Of a stretch of DNA of 19,144 nt, positions 1 to 7,437 are shown in pieces. The notes below the pieces were generated by a model. It was not told the origin of the DNA, did not search any database, and saw only the letters and a program-made list of their open reading frames with translations. The DNA lies in the NCBI GenBank assembly GCA_031554215.1, contig JAVBKF010000253.1, positions 1 to 19,144 on the forward strand. The letters run 5' to 3'. The position numbers were made by a program, and so were the translations under genes. Each line of letters begins with the position of its first letter. Position 1 is the stretch's first letter. The stretch is from JAVBKE01 sp031554215 (GTDB lineage Bacteria; Bacillota; Bacilli; JARBTR01).

Positions 1-110
1 TCTAATTAAATGTAAGTCATTGTAATATCACGAACTAATTTATGTAAACTAAATAATTTAAATCTTAAGAAAATAGTATAGAAATGGTGCTGACAAAGAT
101 CGTAAACTGA
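1..110. other. AT-rich non-coding edge of the window
   Basis: I see no start codon with a ribosome binding site, no hairpin and no RNA gene here. It is the left flank of the repeat element that starts at 111. Confidence 0.5.
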
Positions 111-197
111 CTAGGGTTTGTCTGAAAAAGATTGATGAAAGCTTTACGAAGAATTTTCCGCCTAGCTTTGTCCTAAAAAAGTCTTAAACATGCTCGA

Positions 198-390
198 GAG
201 GCCACTGAAAAAGTCCTATTCTGTTTAAAAATGAAATTCCCAAGATACAGAATCCCAGAAAATCGCCATTTCCACTTGCCCAAGTGAGGCGCTTAGTTTG
301 ACTCCCCCTCACTTTCGATCCAAAAATGGGGTTGGTTTTTTCAGGAATTTGCCTTTCTAGCATTTTTGTGGACTTTTTCAGTAGCCTCCT
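198..390. mobile_element. Second miniature element nested inside the outer one
   Basis: GAGGCCACTGAAAAAGTCC at 198-216 is matched by the inverse of 370-388 with one difference. The 7-bp direct repeat TGCTCGA flanks it (191-197 and 391-397), as a target-site duplication would. The block is about 190 bp and has no counterpart in the other copy of the outer element (7041-7337), which fits a later insertion. There is no transposase. The exact right boundary is uncertain by 2 nt. Confidence 0.65.
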
Positions 391-420
391 TGCTCGATAT
401 GCGATTTCTTTCCACGACAC

Positions 421-443
421 GCTAATCTGCAGCGCAGATTAGC
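421..443. repeat. 10-bp hairpin of the repeat element
   Basis: GCTAATCTGC, the loop AGC and GCAGATTAGC form a perfect 10-bp stem with a 3-nt loop. The same 23 bases occur at 7221-7243, making this the best conserved part of the two element copies. It has no U-tract on either side, so it is not a standard terminator. Confidence 0.7.
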
Positions 444-584
444 TAGTAGCGTGCATGTCAAAACAGTCTGAAACGATAGTGAAGCAACTGTTGATGGCTC
501 TTCCGCGCTAATCAAAATTTTCTTGTCATAACCCTTTCATAAATCCTTTTTAGACAGACCCTAGCAATCTATGTCACCGCTTCA

Positions 585-1709
585 TTATTTTGTTGTAGTC
601 ACTTCACTAACCAGTGCTAGAGCAAGTTCTGTAATTTTACCCAGTTCTGCAATCGGCATTCTTTCATTTACTGTGTGAATATTTTCATAGCCTACTGCTA
701 GAATAATTGTCGGTACGCCTTTGCCATTAAATGCGTTGGCATCACTTCCACCACCAGCTTTAATGATTTCACAAGAACGTCCAACTTGGTTAATCGCCTT
801 TTGAGCCAATTGAATAATCGGTGCATCTTCCGTGAAACTAAAGCTTGGATAAAGCATTTCAGCCTTCACATCGACACGTCCACCAAACTTAGTAGCGGCA
901 TCTTCGAGTGCTTTACGCATTGCAGCCACTTGATTTTCAAGCTTGTCCATATTACCTGAACGTGCTTCTGCAACAATTTTCACATGGTCACAAACAACAT
1001 TCAGTGGTCCGTGTCCATCAAATGTTCCAATATTAGCCGTTGTCTCATCATCCAATCTACCGAGTGGCATGTTCGCCACAGCATGTGCTGCGATGGTAAT
1101 CGCAGAAACCCCTTTTTCTGGCTCTACACCAGCATGAGCAGTTGTTCCGTACACATCAGCAAATATTTCATACCGGGTCGGTGCTGATGCTTTCACTTTT
1201 CCAACACTACCGCCAGTATCAAGCGCAAAACCAAAATCAGCCTTTAGATGCTTGGCATCAAGGGCACTGGCACCAATCAAACCAAGTTCTTCACCAACAG
1301 TGAAAATAACTTGAATATCGCCATGAGGCAGGTTATCCTCTTTCAATACTTGAATCATTTCAAGAATGGCTGCAACGCCCGTCTTATCATCTGCACCAAG
1401 AATGGTTGTCCCATCAGAGTAAATATACCCATCACGAATAACTGGCTTTACCCCGTTACCCGGCGCTACGGTGTCCATATGGCTATTGAACAGAAGCGTT
1501 TTCGCATTCGGCTGATTGCCTTTCAAGAAGCAAATCAAGTTCCCTGCGCCATGACCAGTTACAGCCGCTGTATCATCTTCAAAAACATCCATCCCTAAAT
1601 CTTCTACTTTCTTCTTCAAAGCATCACAAATCACGCGTTCATTCTTTGTGACCGAATCAATTTGTACCAACGCTAAAAAGTTTTCAAGAAGTCTTTTTTC
1701 ATTCATCAT
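585..1709 (-). CDS. M20 family metallopeptidase, tripeptidase-like (YqjE type)
   Basis: Predicted cytoplasmic zinc aminopeptidase of the M20B group related to peptidase T and Bacillus YqjE. It would release N-terminal residues from short peptides. Family signatures are in order: SHMDT with zinc ligand H77 and D79, GADDKTG with the bridging D107, GEELG with catalytic E140 and ligand E141, D164 in ALDTGG, the dimerisation-domain motif TTAHAG, and a late NIHTVNE histidine. Length (374 aa) is normal for the family. I chose the ATG at 1709, which follows GGTGAT with a 6-nt gap. A GTG at 1715 is in frame, and an ATG at 1706 is also possible. There is no terminator downstream: the inverted-repeat element begins 20 nt after the stop. 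The exact peptide specificity is not readable from sequence. Confidence 0.9.
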   Translation of the reverse strand: MMNEKRLLENFLALVQIDSVTKNERVICDALKKKVEDLGMDVFEDDTAAVTGHGAGNLICFLKGNQPNAKTLLFNSHMDTVAPGNGVKPVIRDGYIYSDGTTILGADDKTGVAAILEMIQVLKEDNLPHGDIQVIFTVGEELGLIGASALDAKHLKADFGFALDTGGSVGKVKASAPTRYEIFADVYGTTAHAGVEPEKGVSAITIAAHAVANMPLGRLDDETTANIGTFDGHGPLNVVCDHVKIVAEARSGNMDKLENQVAAMRKALEDAATKFGGRVDVKAEMLYPSFSFTEDAPIIQLAQKAINQVGRSCEIIKAGGGSDANAFNGKGVPTIILAVGYENIHTVNERMPIAELGKITELALALVSEVTTTK

Positions 1710-1715
1710 CGACAC

Positions 1716-1964
1716 ATCACCAATCTTTCTTCATCTCTCAATCAAATTCAAAAAACGTCCATTGGCACCTAGGCTATAGAAGGCTGAAATTGTACTGCAC
1801 AATGTACCTGCTCATTGTATCATGACAACCCATTGCACTTTTCGGAAAAAACAAAAGGTTCAAAAATAGTTCACAGTTTTGTAATGAATCTGTCAACTTC
1901 AACTCACAATTCATGGCAAACAAAAAAAGCCACCTTTTCACCATGGATATCACTAAAAATGGAC
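1716..1964. other. Intergenic region upstream of the peptidase gene
   Basis: AT-rich and without a convincing gene. A 64-codon reading frame (1774-1968, minus) starts with TTG and lacks a ribosome binding site. A perfect TTGACA is present on the minus strand near 1890, but its -10 partner (TGAACT at 17 nt) is poor, so I call no promoter. Confidence 0.4.
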
Positions 1965-2008
1965 ACAAAAAAGAGCATCAATGCCATTTAAACTGCATTG
2001 ACGCTCTT
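1965..2008 (-). terminator. Intrinsic terminator of the small gene at 2035-2238
   Basis: On the minus strand, 2008-1995 pairs with 1984-1971 in a 14-bp stem (one G-U pair) around a 10-nt loop, followed by a run of T. It lies 27 nt after the stop codon. Confidence 0.85.
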
Positions 2009-2034
2009 TTGGTCGTATTCATTTGTTTGTTTGG

Positions 2035-2238
2035 CTAATCTTCTTGATGAAAGAGGGTATGTTCAAGGATACTCATTTTTTCTTCAATACGTGATCCATT
2101 TTCTTGAAAAATTGGTTCATGCATGGTCTGCACTTGCTGTCGTTCACTGACTACCGCATTTTGCAAAGAAACTTCCAACTGACCAATGCCTTGCTCAATT
2201 TCATTTAAAAGCGCTTCGATCTTTGACTTTGGAATCAT
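2035..2238 (-). CDS. Small coiled-coil protein of unknown function
   Basis: A 67-aa acidic protein with no recognisable family. It starts with ATG four bases after a strong AGGAGGG and is followed by its own terminator, so I accept it as a real gene. The predicted chain is almost all helix: an N-terminal stretch with hydrophobic residues in heptad spacing (IEALLNEIEQGIGQL), a polar middle, and a second helix ending at Asp. It has no signal peptide or membrane segment. It diverges from recU across 177 nt. A structural or adaptor role is possible but cannot be read from sequence. Confidence 0.7.
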   Translation of the reverse strand: MIPKSKIEALLNEIEQGIGQLEVSLQNAVVSERQQVQTMHEPIFQENGSRIEEKMSILEHTLFHQED

Positions 2239-2268
2239 ATGTCCCTCCTACTGATTACCTCTAAACCA

Positions 2269-2274
2269 CTTATA
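2269..2274 (-). promoter_or_regulatory. Possible -10 box for the small coiled-coil gene
   Basis: TATAAG on the minus strand lies about 30 nt before the start codon. The -35 at 17 nt (CTGTCT) is poor, so only the -10 is supported. Confidence 0.35.
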
Positions 2275-2296
2275 CAGAGGATTTCTGCCACAGACA

Positions 2297-2312
2297 GGGA
2301 AAGTCCTTTCCC
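2297..2312. repeat. Perfect 7-bp inverted repeat in the divergent recU control region
   Basis: GGGAAAG, TC, CTTTCCC is nearly a continuous palindrome of 16 bp between two divergent genes. The 2-nt loop is too tight for a good RNA hairpin, so a protein-binding site is more likely than a terminator. Confidence 0.4.
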
Positions 2313-2389
2313 AGTGACAAAACTAGTTTTTTCATTACAATCAAAGTAAAAATTTCTTCATTTTCGACAACAAGATTTTTAAAATACGT

Positions 2390-2395
2390 TATAAT
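2390..2395 (+). promoter_or_regulatory. -10 box of the recU-ponA promoter
   Basis: A perfect TATAAT lies 20 nt before the start of recU, which would give a very short leader of about 14 nt. The best -35 candidate, TCGACA at 2364-2369, is 20 nt away, longer than usual. Confidence 0.5.
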
Positions 2396-2415
2396 GTCTT
2401 ATAAGTGAGGCGAGA

Positions 2416-3024
2416 ATGATGGTAAGATACCCTTATGGGAAGAAGTTTACAACGGTCAATGAAGCAGAACCCGAGCTAGTGCGTAAAGTGAATTACGCTA
2501 ACCGGGGTATGTCTCTAGAATCCGCGATTAATGATACGAACATCTATTATCTTGAACATGACATTGCTGTCGTTCATAAAAAGCCAATCCCAATTCAAAT
2601 CGTCAAGGTCGATTATCCGCACCGTAGTGCTGCGGTGATCAAGGAAGCCTACTATCAGCAAGCATCTACCACAGATTACAATGGTGTTTACCGTGGTAGA
2701 TACCTTGATTTTGAAGCAAAGGAAACGAATCAAAAATCATTTCCGTTGAAGAATTTCCATGACCATCAAATCGTGCATATGAGAAGAATCGTCCATCAAA
2801 ATGCAATTTCCTTTGTATTAATTCATTTTATAGCTTATGATGAATTATATTTTCTATCTGCAAATAACCTGTTTTCTTTCTGGGACAGAATGCTAGAAGG
2901 TGGAAGAAAGTCTATCACGAGAGATGAAATCAGAGAAAACGGAAAACAAATTCAATTTGGCTTTATGCCAACTATCGATTATATTAAAATAGTGGATGAA
3001 TTAATAGCCGAACAAGGAAAGTAG
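2416..3024 (+). CDS. recU: Holliday junction resolvase RecU
   Basis: RecU cleaves Holliday junctions and modulates RecA during recombinational repair and chromosome segregation in Firmicutes. The protein (202 aa, normal length) shows the N-terminal NRGMSLE segment and the PD-(D/E)xK nuclease core: D87 in TTDYNGVY and E100 / K102 in DFEAK, followed by the conserved FPLKNFHDHQI. The first two codons are both ATG. The site GAGGCGAGA is closest to the first, so the start could equally be 2419. The stop TAG at 3022 directly abuts the GTG of the next frame, so recU and ponA are translationally coupled. This recU-ponA pairing is conserved in many Firmicutes, although Bacillus often has further genes around it. 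Confidence 0.95.
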   Translation: MMVRYPYGKKFTTVNEAEPELVRKVNYANRGMSLESAINDTNIYYLEHDIAVVHKKPIPIQIVKVDYPHRSAAVIKEAYYQQASTTDYNGVYRGRYLDFEAKETNQKSFPLKNFHDHQIVHMRRIVHQNAISFVLIHFIAYDELYFLSANNLFSFWDRMLEGGRKSITRDEIRENGKQIQFGFMPTIDYIKIVDELIAEQGK

Positions 3025-3033
3025 GTGTCTAAT

Positions 3034-5670
3034 ATGGCTGATAGTACAAATAGTCGTACTGCGCGCCGCAAACAGGCGAAGCAAAAAAAATCTGGAAAAA
3101 AGAAATATTCAACTTTAAAAAAAATACTGCTTGGTTTACTTGGTTTGATTGCGGTACTGGCAATCATTACTTTGATCACTTTTACAATCTGGATCAAAGA
3201 TGCGCCGGATCTGAATGAACAACGATTAATAGACCCAGTTGCCTCGCAAGTTTTAGACAAAAATAGTGAAGTCTACGCAACGCTCGGGGTACAAAAGAGA
3301 GATTATGTGCAATACGAAGATATTCCGAAAGATGTCGAGGCTGCGCTGCTAGCAACTGAGGATAAACGATTCTATAAACATCACGGAATTGATATCATCC
3401 GTCTTGGAGGCGCTGTGATGGGAAACATCACCGGTGGCTTCGGTTCACAAGGCGCTAGTACAATCACTCAGCAAGTGGTTAAACTCTCTTTCTTATCACC
3501 AGATAAGACGATGAAACGGAAAGTGCAAGAGATGTATCTCGCTGTTCAGCTAGAACAGGAGTACTCCAAGGAAGAAATTCTGGAAATCTACTTTAACAAG
3601 GTCAACATGTCCGAAGGCGTTTACGGTATTGGCACGGCAGCCACTGTTTACTTCGGTAAGACACTCGACCAATTAACATTGCCTGAAACAGCGCTGCTCG
3701 TCGGGATGCCGCAAAGTCCCAATAACTATAATCCATATGATCACCCCGATGCTGCCAATGAACGAAAAAATACTGTTCTAAAGCTCATGTATGATAGTGA
3801 TGTCATTACGGAAAAAGAAATGAAAGAAGCGCAAGCCGTAGACATTTCAACAGTATTAGTCCCTCGCTCTGAAGGTCCGGCTACGACGAATCATGCAACC
3901 TCAGCAATTGTTGACCAAGTGATTAATGAAGTTGAGGATGCGGGAGACTTTGATGTCTATTCTGATGGATTAACCATCCATACAACAATTGATCCTGAGG
4001 CACAACGGATTGTTGAAGAAACACTTGAATCGAATCCAGCTGTACCATTTCCAAATGATCAGATGCAAACTGGAACGGTGTTAATGGATACACAAACAGG
4101 AGAAGTGAGAGCACTTGGTGGTTGGCGTAAAACAACTGTCGAGCGTGGCTTTAACTATGCGACTGACTTAACCAATAGACAACCTGGATCAACAATCAAG
4201 CCGATTCTTGACTATGGACCAGCCATTGAATATGAAGGATGGTCGACGTATGAGCAAATCGTCGATGAACCATATGAATATTCCGATGGTACAAAAGTCA
4301 GCAATTCAAACAATAAATACGCTGGCAAAGTCTCAATGCGTACCGCACTGACTAAATCAATGAACGTTCCTGCGGTTAAAACGTTGCAGGAAGTCGGAAT
4401 TGAGCCAGCAGCTGAGTTTGCCGCTGGACTCGGAATTGAACTTGATGACCAAATGTTTGAATCAGCCGCAATTGGAGGGGTCAACAATGGACCTTCGCCA
4501 CTCGAACTTGCTGGTGCTTACGGTGCTTTTGGGAATGGCGGGACATTCACCGAGCCATATACTGTGAAAAAAATTGAAACAATGGATGGTAGCACCATTG
4601 ATACAATACCTGAATCCAAGAAAGCAATGGAACCATCAACTGCCTATATGTTGACAGATATGCTTGAAGATGTTGTCGACTATGGAACAGGTACGAAAGG
4701 AAATATCCCAAGCTTACCGCTTGCAGGGAAAACTGGAACAACAAACTATACTGCAGAAGAAAAAGAAAAATACGGCATTAAAGATAACGGCGTACCAGAC
4801 TCTTGGTATGTCGGCTATACACCAACTTATACGATGTCAGTTTGGGTCGGGTATGGAGACCGGAAACAATCGGTTGATTCCGCATCTCAGAAATTGCCTG
4901 CAACGATTTTTAAAACGGTGATGACCCAAGTATCTGCCAATATAGATACGCCTGATTTCAAAAAACCAGATAATGTTGTCGAACTGCCAATCCTAATTGG
5001 CTCAGATCCGGCTGCAATTGCAGCTGAAGGCACACCTGATGGCAATATCACTTATGAACTTTTCACTAAGGACAATTTGCCAACAAAGAAATCTGAGGAA
5101 TTTGTCAAACCAGTTGAAATTTCTGGACTATCCGCTAGCTATAGCGAAGCAAATAAACAAATTGATATTGATTGGGACTATCCAGCACCTGAGGGCAGTG
5201 CCCAAGCAGACAATGAGTTTAGTGTCGATTACAGCATTGATGACGGTACAGTGAAACATCTAGGAAATACGAAGGAAACAGCTGCTAGAATTACGAATGT
5301 CGAACAAGGTGTAAAATATACCATCACAGTGACGTCAGGTGATAAAAAAAGCACAAGTTCAACTTCGGTCACAGTACCCGCCAAGGAACCAGAAAAACCG
5401 GACGAAGTAGCACCACCTGTCGTTCCTGATGAAAATAACGAAACCGACGGCGAAGCGCCAACTGATGGCAATAACGGAAACAATGGAAACAATGGCGACA
5501 ATGGCGACAATGGCAATAATGGCAATAACGTGGACACTGATGGTGACGGAATTCCGGATACTGAGGATGAGGACACGAATCCAACAGGAGAAGATGGCAC
5601 GAGGGCATGGGACTTCCTCATTTACGATGCAATACTGCCATCATCGATATGGAGCCGTTTTGATGAATGA
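3034..5670 (+). CDS. ponA: Class A penicillin-binding protein 1 (transglycosylase/transpeptidase)
   Basis: Bifunctional peptidoglycan synthase anchored in the cytoplasmic membrane. From the ATG at 3034: a basic cytoplasmic head, a membrane helix at about 31-54, and a GT51 glycosyltransferase domain with E109 in ATEDKRF and QGASTITQQ. The transpeptidase domain carries S386 in STIK, S442-x-N in SMN and K566 in KTGTT. Then follow an FN3-like domain at about 694-783, a proline-rich linker, an Asn/Gly run at 811-833, and a DTDGDGIPDTED calcium-loop motif (thrombospondin type 3 like) at about 834-845. The last 24 residues are hydrophobic and aromatic, unlike the low-complexity tails usual for Bacillus PBP1. 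An upstream GTG at 3025 abuts recU. I prefer 3034 because AGGTG lies 6 nt before it. Confidence 0.95.
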   Translation: MADSTNSRTARRKQAKQKKSGKKKYSTLKKILLGLLGLIAVLAIITLITFTIWIKDAPDLNEQRLIDPVASQVLDKNSEVYATLGVQKRDYVQYEDIPKDVEAALLATEDKRFYKHHGIDIIRLGGAVMGNITGGFGSQGASTITQQVVKLSFLSPDKTMKRKVQEMYLAVQLEQEYSKEEILEIYFNKVNMSEGVYGIGTAATVYFGKTLDQLTLPETALLVGMPQSPNNYNPYDHPDAANERKNTVLKLMYDSDVITEKEMKEAQAVDISTVLVPRSEGPATTNHATSAIVDQVINEVEDAGDFDVYSDGLTIHTTIDPEAQRIVEETLESNPAVPFPNDQMQTGTVLMDTQTGEVRALGGWRKTTVERGFNYATDLTNRQPGSTIKPILDYGPAIEYEGWSTYEQIVDEPYEYSDGTKVSNSNNKYAGKVSMRTALTKSMNVPAVKTLQEVGIEPAAEFAAGLGIELDDQMFESAAIGGVNNGPSPLELAGAYGAFGNGGTFTEPYTVKKIETMDGSTIDTIPESKKAMEPSTAYMLTDMLEDVVDYGTGTKGNIPSLPLAGKTGTTNYTAEEKEKYGIKDNGVPDSWYVGYTPTYTMSVWVGYGDRKQSVDSASQKLPATIFKTVMTQVSANIDTPDFKKPDNVVELPILIGSDPAAIAAEGTPDGNITYELFTKDNLPTKKSEEFVKPVEISGLSASYSEANKQIDIDWDYPAPEGSAQADNEFSVDYSIDDGTVKHLGNTKETAARITNVEQGVKYTITVTSGDKKSTSSTSVTVPAKEPEKPDEVAPPVVPDENNETDGEAPTDGNNGNNGNNGDNGDNGNNGNNVDTDGDGIPDTEDEDTNPTGEDGTRAWDFLIYDAILPSSIWSRFDE
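5473..5526 (+). repeat. Tandem 9-bp repeat inside ponA
   Basis: Six in-frame units of the type AAT-GGC-RAC encode an Asn-Gly-(Asn/Asp) run. Units 3 and 4, and units 5 and 6, are identical pairs, so length change by slippage would keep the frame. Confidence 0.8.
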
Positions 5671-5678
5671 GTAGATAT

Positions 5679-5720
5679 GGATTAGATGTTCATCGCAAGA
5701 TGGATATCTAATCCTTTTTT
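5679..5720 (+). terminator. Intrinsic terminator of recU-ponA
   Basis: GGATTAGAT (5679-5687) pairs perfectly with ATCTAATCC (5706-5714), followed by TTTTTT. It starts 8 nt after the ponA stop. Confidence 0.88.
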
Positions 5721-5980
5721 AATTCGTATAGCCTACCTTTTAAAATAGTCAGCCATGGTTTACACTTCTGTTTAACGATATTATTTAGTTGCTATTCGTA
5801 GCATTCCCTCAGCATCACTACTTCAGCTACACGTTAATTACTAGTACCTTGTACAACCCTTAAGCATTCACTATCTTACAGTGATTCGTGTAAGGTTTAT
5901 CTCCTGCCCACTACTTAACTACTTAACAAGTGATGGTGTATTTATCGTAGGTGATTGAATTCATCGTCTTTTATAGTAAA
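5721..5980. other. Intergenic region with no recognisable gene
   Basis: No ORF with a ribosome binding site is visible. It contains one copy of the dispersed ACTAG-centred motif (5838-5848). A 13-base stretch, 5836-5848, recurs exactly at 17305-17317. Confidence 0.4.
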
Positions 5981-6009
5981 ATAGCGCAGCTAATTGACAC
6001 AGCTACGCT
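5978..6009 (-). terminator. Probable terminator of the aminoglycoside adenylyltransferase gene
   Basis: On the minus strand AGCGTAGCT pairs with AGCTGCGCT (9 bp, one G-U pair) around a 9-nt loop and is followed by ATTTTA. The U-tract is short, so it may be leaky. Confidence 0.6.
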
Positions 6010-6037
6010 TCGATACAAAGATGGCACCTAACAAAAC

Positions 6038-6901
6038 TTAATTTGAACAGTCACTTTTCACTTTATTTAAATATTTAATCATCCCATTCTCATCGTTTTG
6101 ATTGTATGAGAAACCACAATCATCTGCAACAAGCATGGCAACATCATGAAAAAGTGTACAGGCAACCAATATGGCTTCCCAAAAACGATTGGAGTCACTG
6201 CCAACATAGGTTTTCATGTATACTTCATACATATTTTCGGGCAGATATTTTTTCAGATACTTTCCGTGTTTTCCAGCAGAAATTGTGAAATTGGTATCTA
6301 TACCGACTTTCCATCCAAGCATCCTAACAAGCATGTCCCGCACGGCATTGTTAAACATCCACATAGCATACGGAAGTTCATCTCTTGCAATACCTTTTGC
6401 AACATTGTTCAAACACCACCAGAATTCATTGCAACAACCCCTATAATGATTCAGTGTCGGTCTTTTCACGTGATAAGCCTCATCAGATGGTGGGGATATT
6501 ACCGGGAACAAGTGATCCTTATCCACTAAAGGAATGGTGAGCTTATCAGCAATATAATTCTTTTTTGCCTCTTCTTTGATTTCGATTGTTAAATCAATCC
6601 GGTTAAAATCGTTAAACAGCATAAGCCAAACGTACCGCCGGCTATTATCGTTTGTCGCCCAGCCAAAATCATGATTATCTGGTTCCTGAATGATGAGCGT
6701 TTCACCGAAAAGGGATAGCCAGTTTTTATCATTCAGAAATGACGTAGTTTCTGTGACCACATACACAATATCATAATCTTGATAAATATCTTTTGGTGCT
6801 GCCGGATTCGCACGCGAGCCATTCATATAGACGGCACGGATACGACTATCAGACATTGCTACTTTCAATATTAATTCCATCATTTCTTTCTCACTACGCA
6901 T
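6038..6901 (-). CDS. Aminoglycoside 6-adenylyltransferase, ANT(6) / AadK type
   Basis: Predicted to transfer AMP from ATP to the 6-hydroxyl of streptomycin, inactivating it in the cytoplasm. The opening MRSEKEMM is characteristic of AadK/AadE. The nucleotidyltransferase core is intact: G28-S29-R30, the metal pair D42 and D44 in QDYDIVY, and D103 in RIDLTIE. The C-terminal helical part has the family's KRPT and CCNEFWW segments and the length (287 aa) is normal, so the gene looks functional. A GAGG site lies 7 nt before ATG. It has its own promoter and terminator and so is a single-gene unit. It lies between the ponA terminator and a decayed mobile-element remnant, a place where acquisition is plausible. 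AadK-like enzymes are also native to some Bacillus chromosomes, and resistance is not proven. Confidence 0.92.
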   Translation of the reverse strand: MRSEKEMMELILKVAMSDSRIRAVYMNGSRANPAAPKDIYQDYDIVYVVTETTSFLNDKNWLSLFGETLIIQEPDNHDFGWATNDNSRRYVWLMLFNDFNRIDLTIEIKEEAKKNYIADKLTIPLVDKDHLFPVISPPSDEAYHVKRPTLNHYRGCCNEFWWCLNNVAKGIARDELPYAMWMFNNAVRDMLVRMLGWKVGIDTNFTISAGKHGKYLKKYLPENMYEVYMKTYVGSDSNRFWEAILVACTLFHDVAMLVADDCGFSYNQNDENGMIKYLNKVKSDCSN

Positions 6902-6947
6902 ATGACCTCATCCAAATATCAAATTTCTTTCAATCTTCATAACGCAC

Positions 6948-6977
6948 ATTATAGCAATGAAAACGTTCCCTTTCTAC
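6948..6977 (-). promoter_or_regulatory. SigA-type promoter of the adenylyltransferase gene
   Basis: On the minus strand TAGAAA, an 18-nt spacer and a perfect TATAAT. The transcript would start near 6941, leaving a leader of about 40 nt. Confidence 0.6.
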
Positions 6978-7040
6978 TAAAACTATTCCCCTAAAACTTA
7001 CTTGACGTATTTTATGACTGGCAACGTTCTTTACGAAAGT

Positions 7041-7337
7041 CTTGGTGTGTCTGAAAAGGATTTAAGAAAGCTTTATCAAGTATTTTCCGCTGTACTTTGC
7101 CCTAAGTACGTTGTTGCTAAGCTTCGCTAGGGCGATGTGCTGTCCCTTCTGTTTGCTAAATCGAAGATTTAGGACACAAGCGGCAAATATTATCGCTATA
7201 TTCAATTTTTGCCACGATACGCTAATCTGCAGCGCAGATTAGCTGTCAAAACAGTCTGATACGATAGTGAAGCAACTGATGATGGCTCACGCGCTAATCG
7301 AAAAATCCTTATCAAAACCCTTTCGTTAATCTTCTCC
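7041..7337. mobile_element. Decayed second copy of the miniature element
   Basis: 7041-7070 matches the left terminal repeat of the element at 111, with one base deleted and several changes. 7210-7317 follows the right half of that copy closely, including the identical hairpin at 7221-7243 and the segments GTCAAAACAGTCTGA and CGATAGTGAAGCAACTG. The right end is eroded: it stops matching before the TAGACAGACCCTAG terminus. It lacks the nested insertion seen in copy 1 but has different filler in the same region. It carries no transposase. Confidence 0.7.
7221..7243. repeat. Conserved hairpin, second copy
   Basis: Identical over 23 bases to 421-443: a 10-bp perfect stem with loop AGC. Confidence 0.7.
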
Positions 7338-7389
7338 AAGCATACCAAATCATGAAATATGCTGTAGTTAATGAAAATGACCACAACAA

Positions 7390-7423
7390 AGCAGGCAACC
7401 TAATTCTTATCAGGTTACCTGCT
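7390..7423 (-). terminator. Terminator-like hairpin after korB
   Basis: On the minus strand AGCAGGTAACCT pairs with AGGTTGCCTGCT (12 bp, one G-U) around a 10-nt loop, 14 nt past the korB stop. The U-tract is poor (TTGTTGT), so it may act partly as a 3'-end stabiliser. Confidence 0.7.
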
Positions 7424-7437
7424 AGTGTGATCTACTT

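Larger units (their letters stand above)
111..564. mobile_element. Miniature inverted-repeat element (MITE-like), outer copy 1
   Basis: The two ends form terminal inverted repeats of 31 bp: 111-141 and the reverse complement of 534-564 agree at 27 of 31 positions. Both begin with CTAG followed by GG and then TYTGTCTRAAAA, so the element either ends in CTAG or inserted into a palindromic CTAG target. It has no transposase gene. The only long ORF (184-420, minus) has no ribosome binding site and runs across a nested insertion, so I do not call it. A second, decayed copy lies at 7041-7337 and shares the internal sequence, including a 10-bp hairpin. The right end lies only 20 nt past the stop codon of the peptidase gene. 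The transposase family that would mobilise it is not assigned. Confidence 0.75.

Noticed and set aside
184..420. 78-codon minus-strand ORF
   Set aside because: It spans the nested element boundary, has no ribosome binding site, and reads through both inverted-repeat arms.
1774..1968. 64-codon minus-strand ORF between the peptidase and small gene
   Set aside because: TTG start right after a terminator, no ribosome binding site, no domain.
5229..5621. 130-codon minus-strand ORF opposite the ponA tail
   Set aside because: A mirror frame of the low-complexity Asn/Gly repeat; no start signal.
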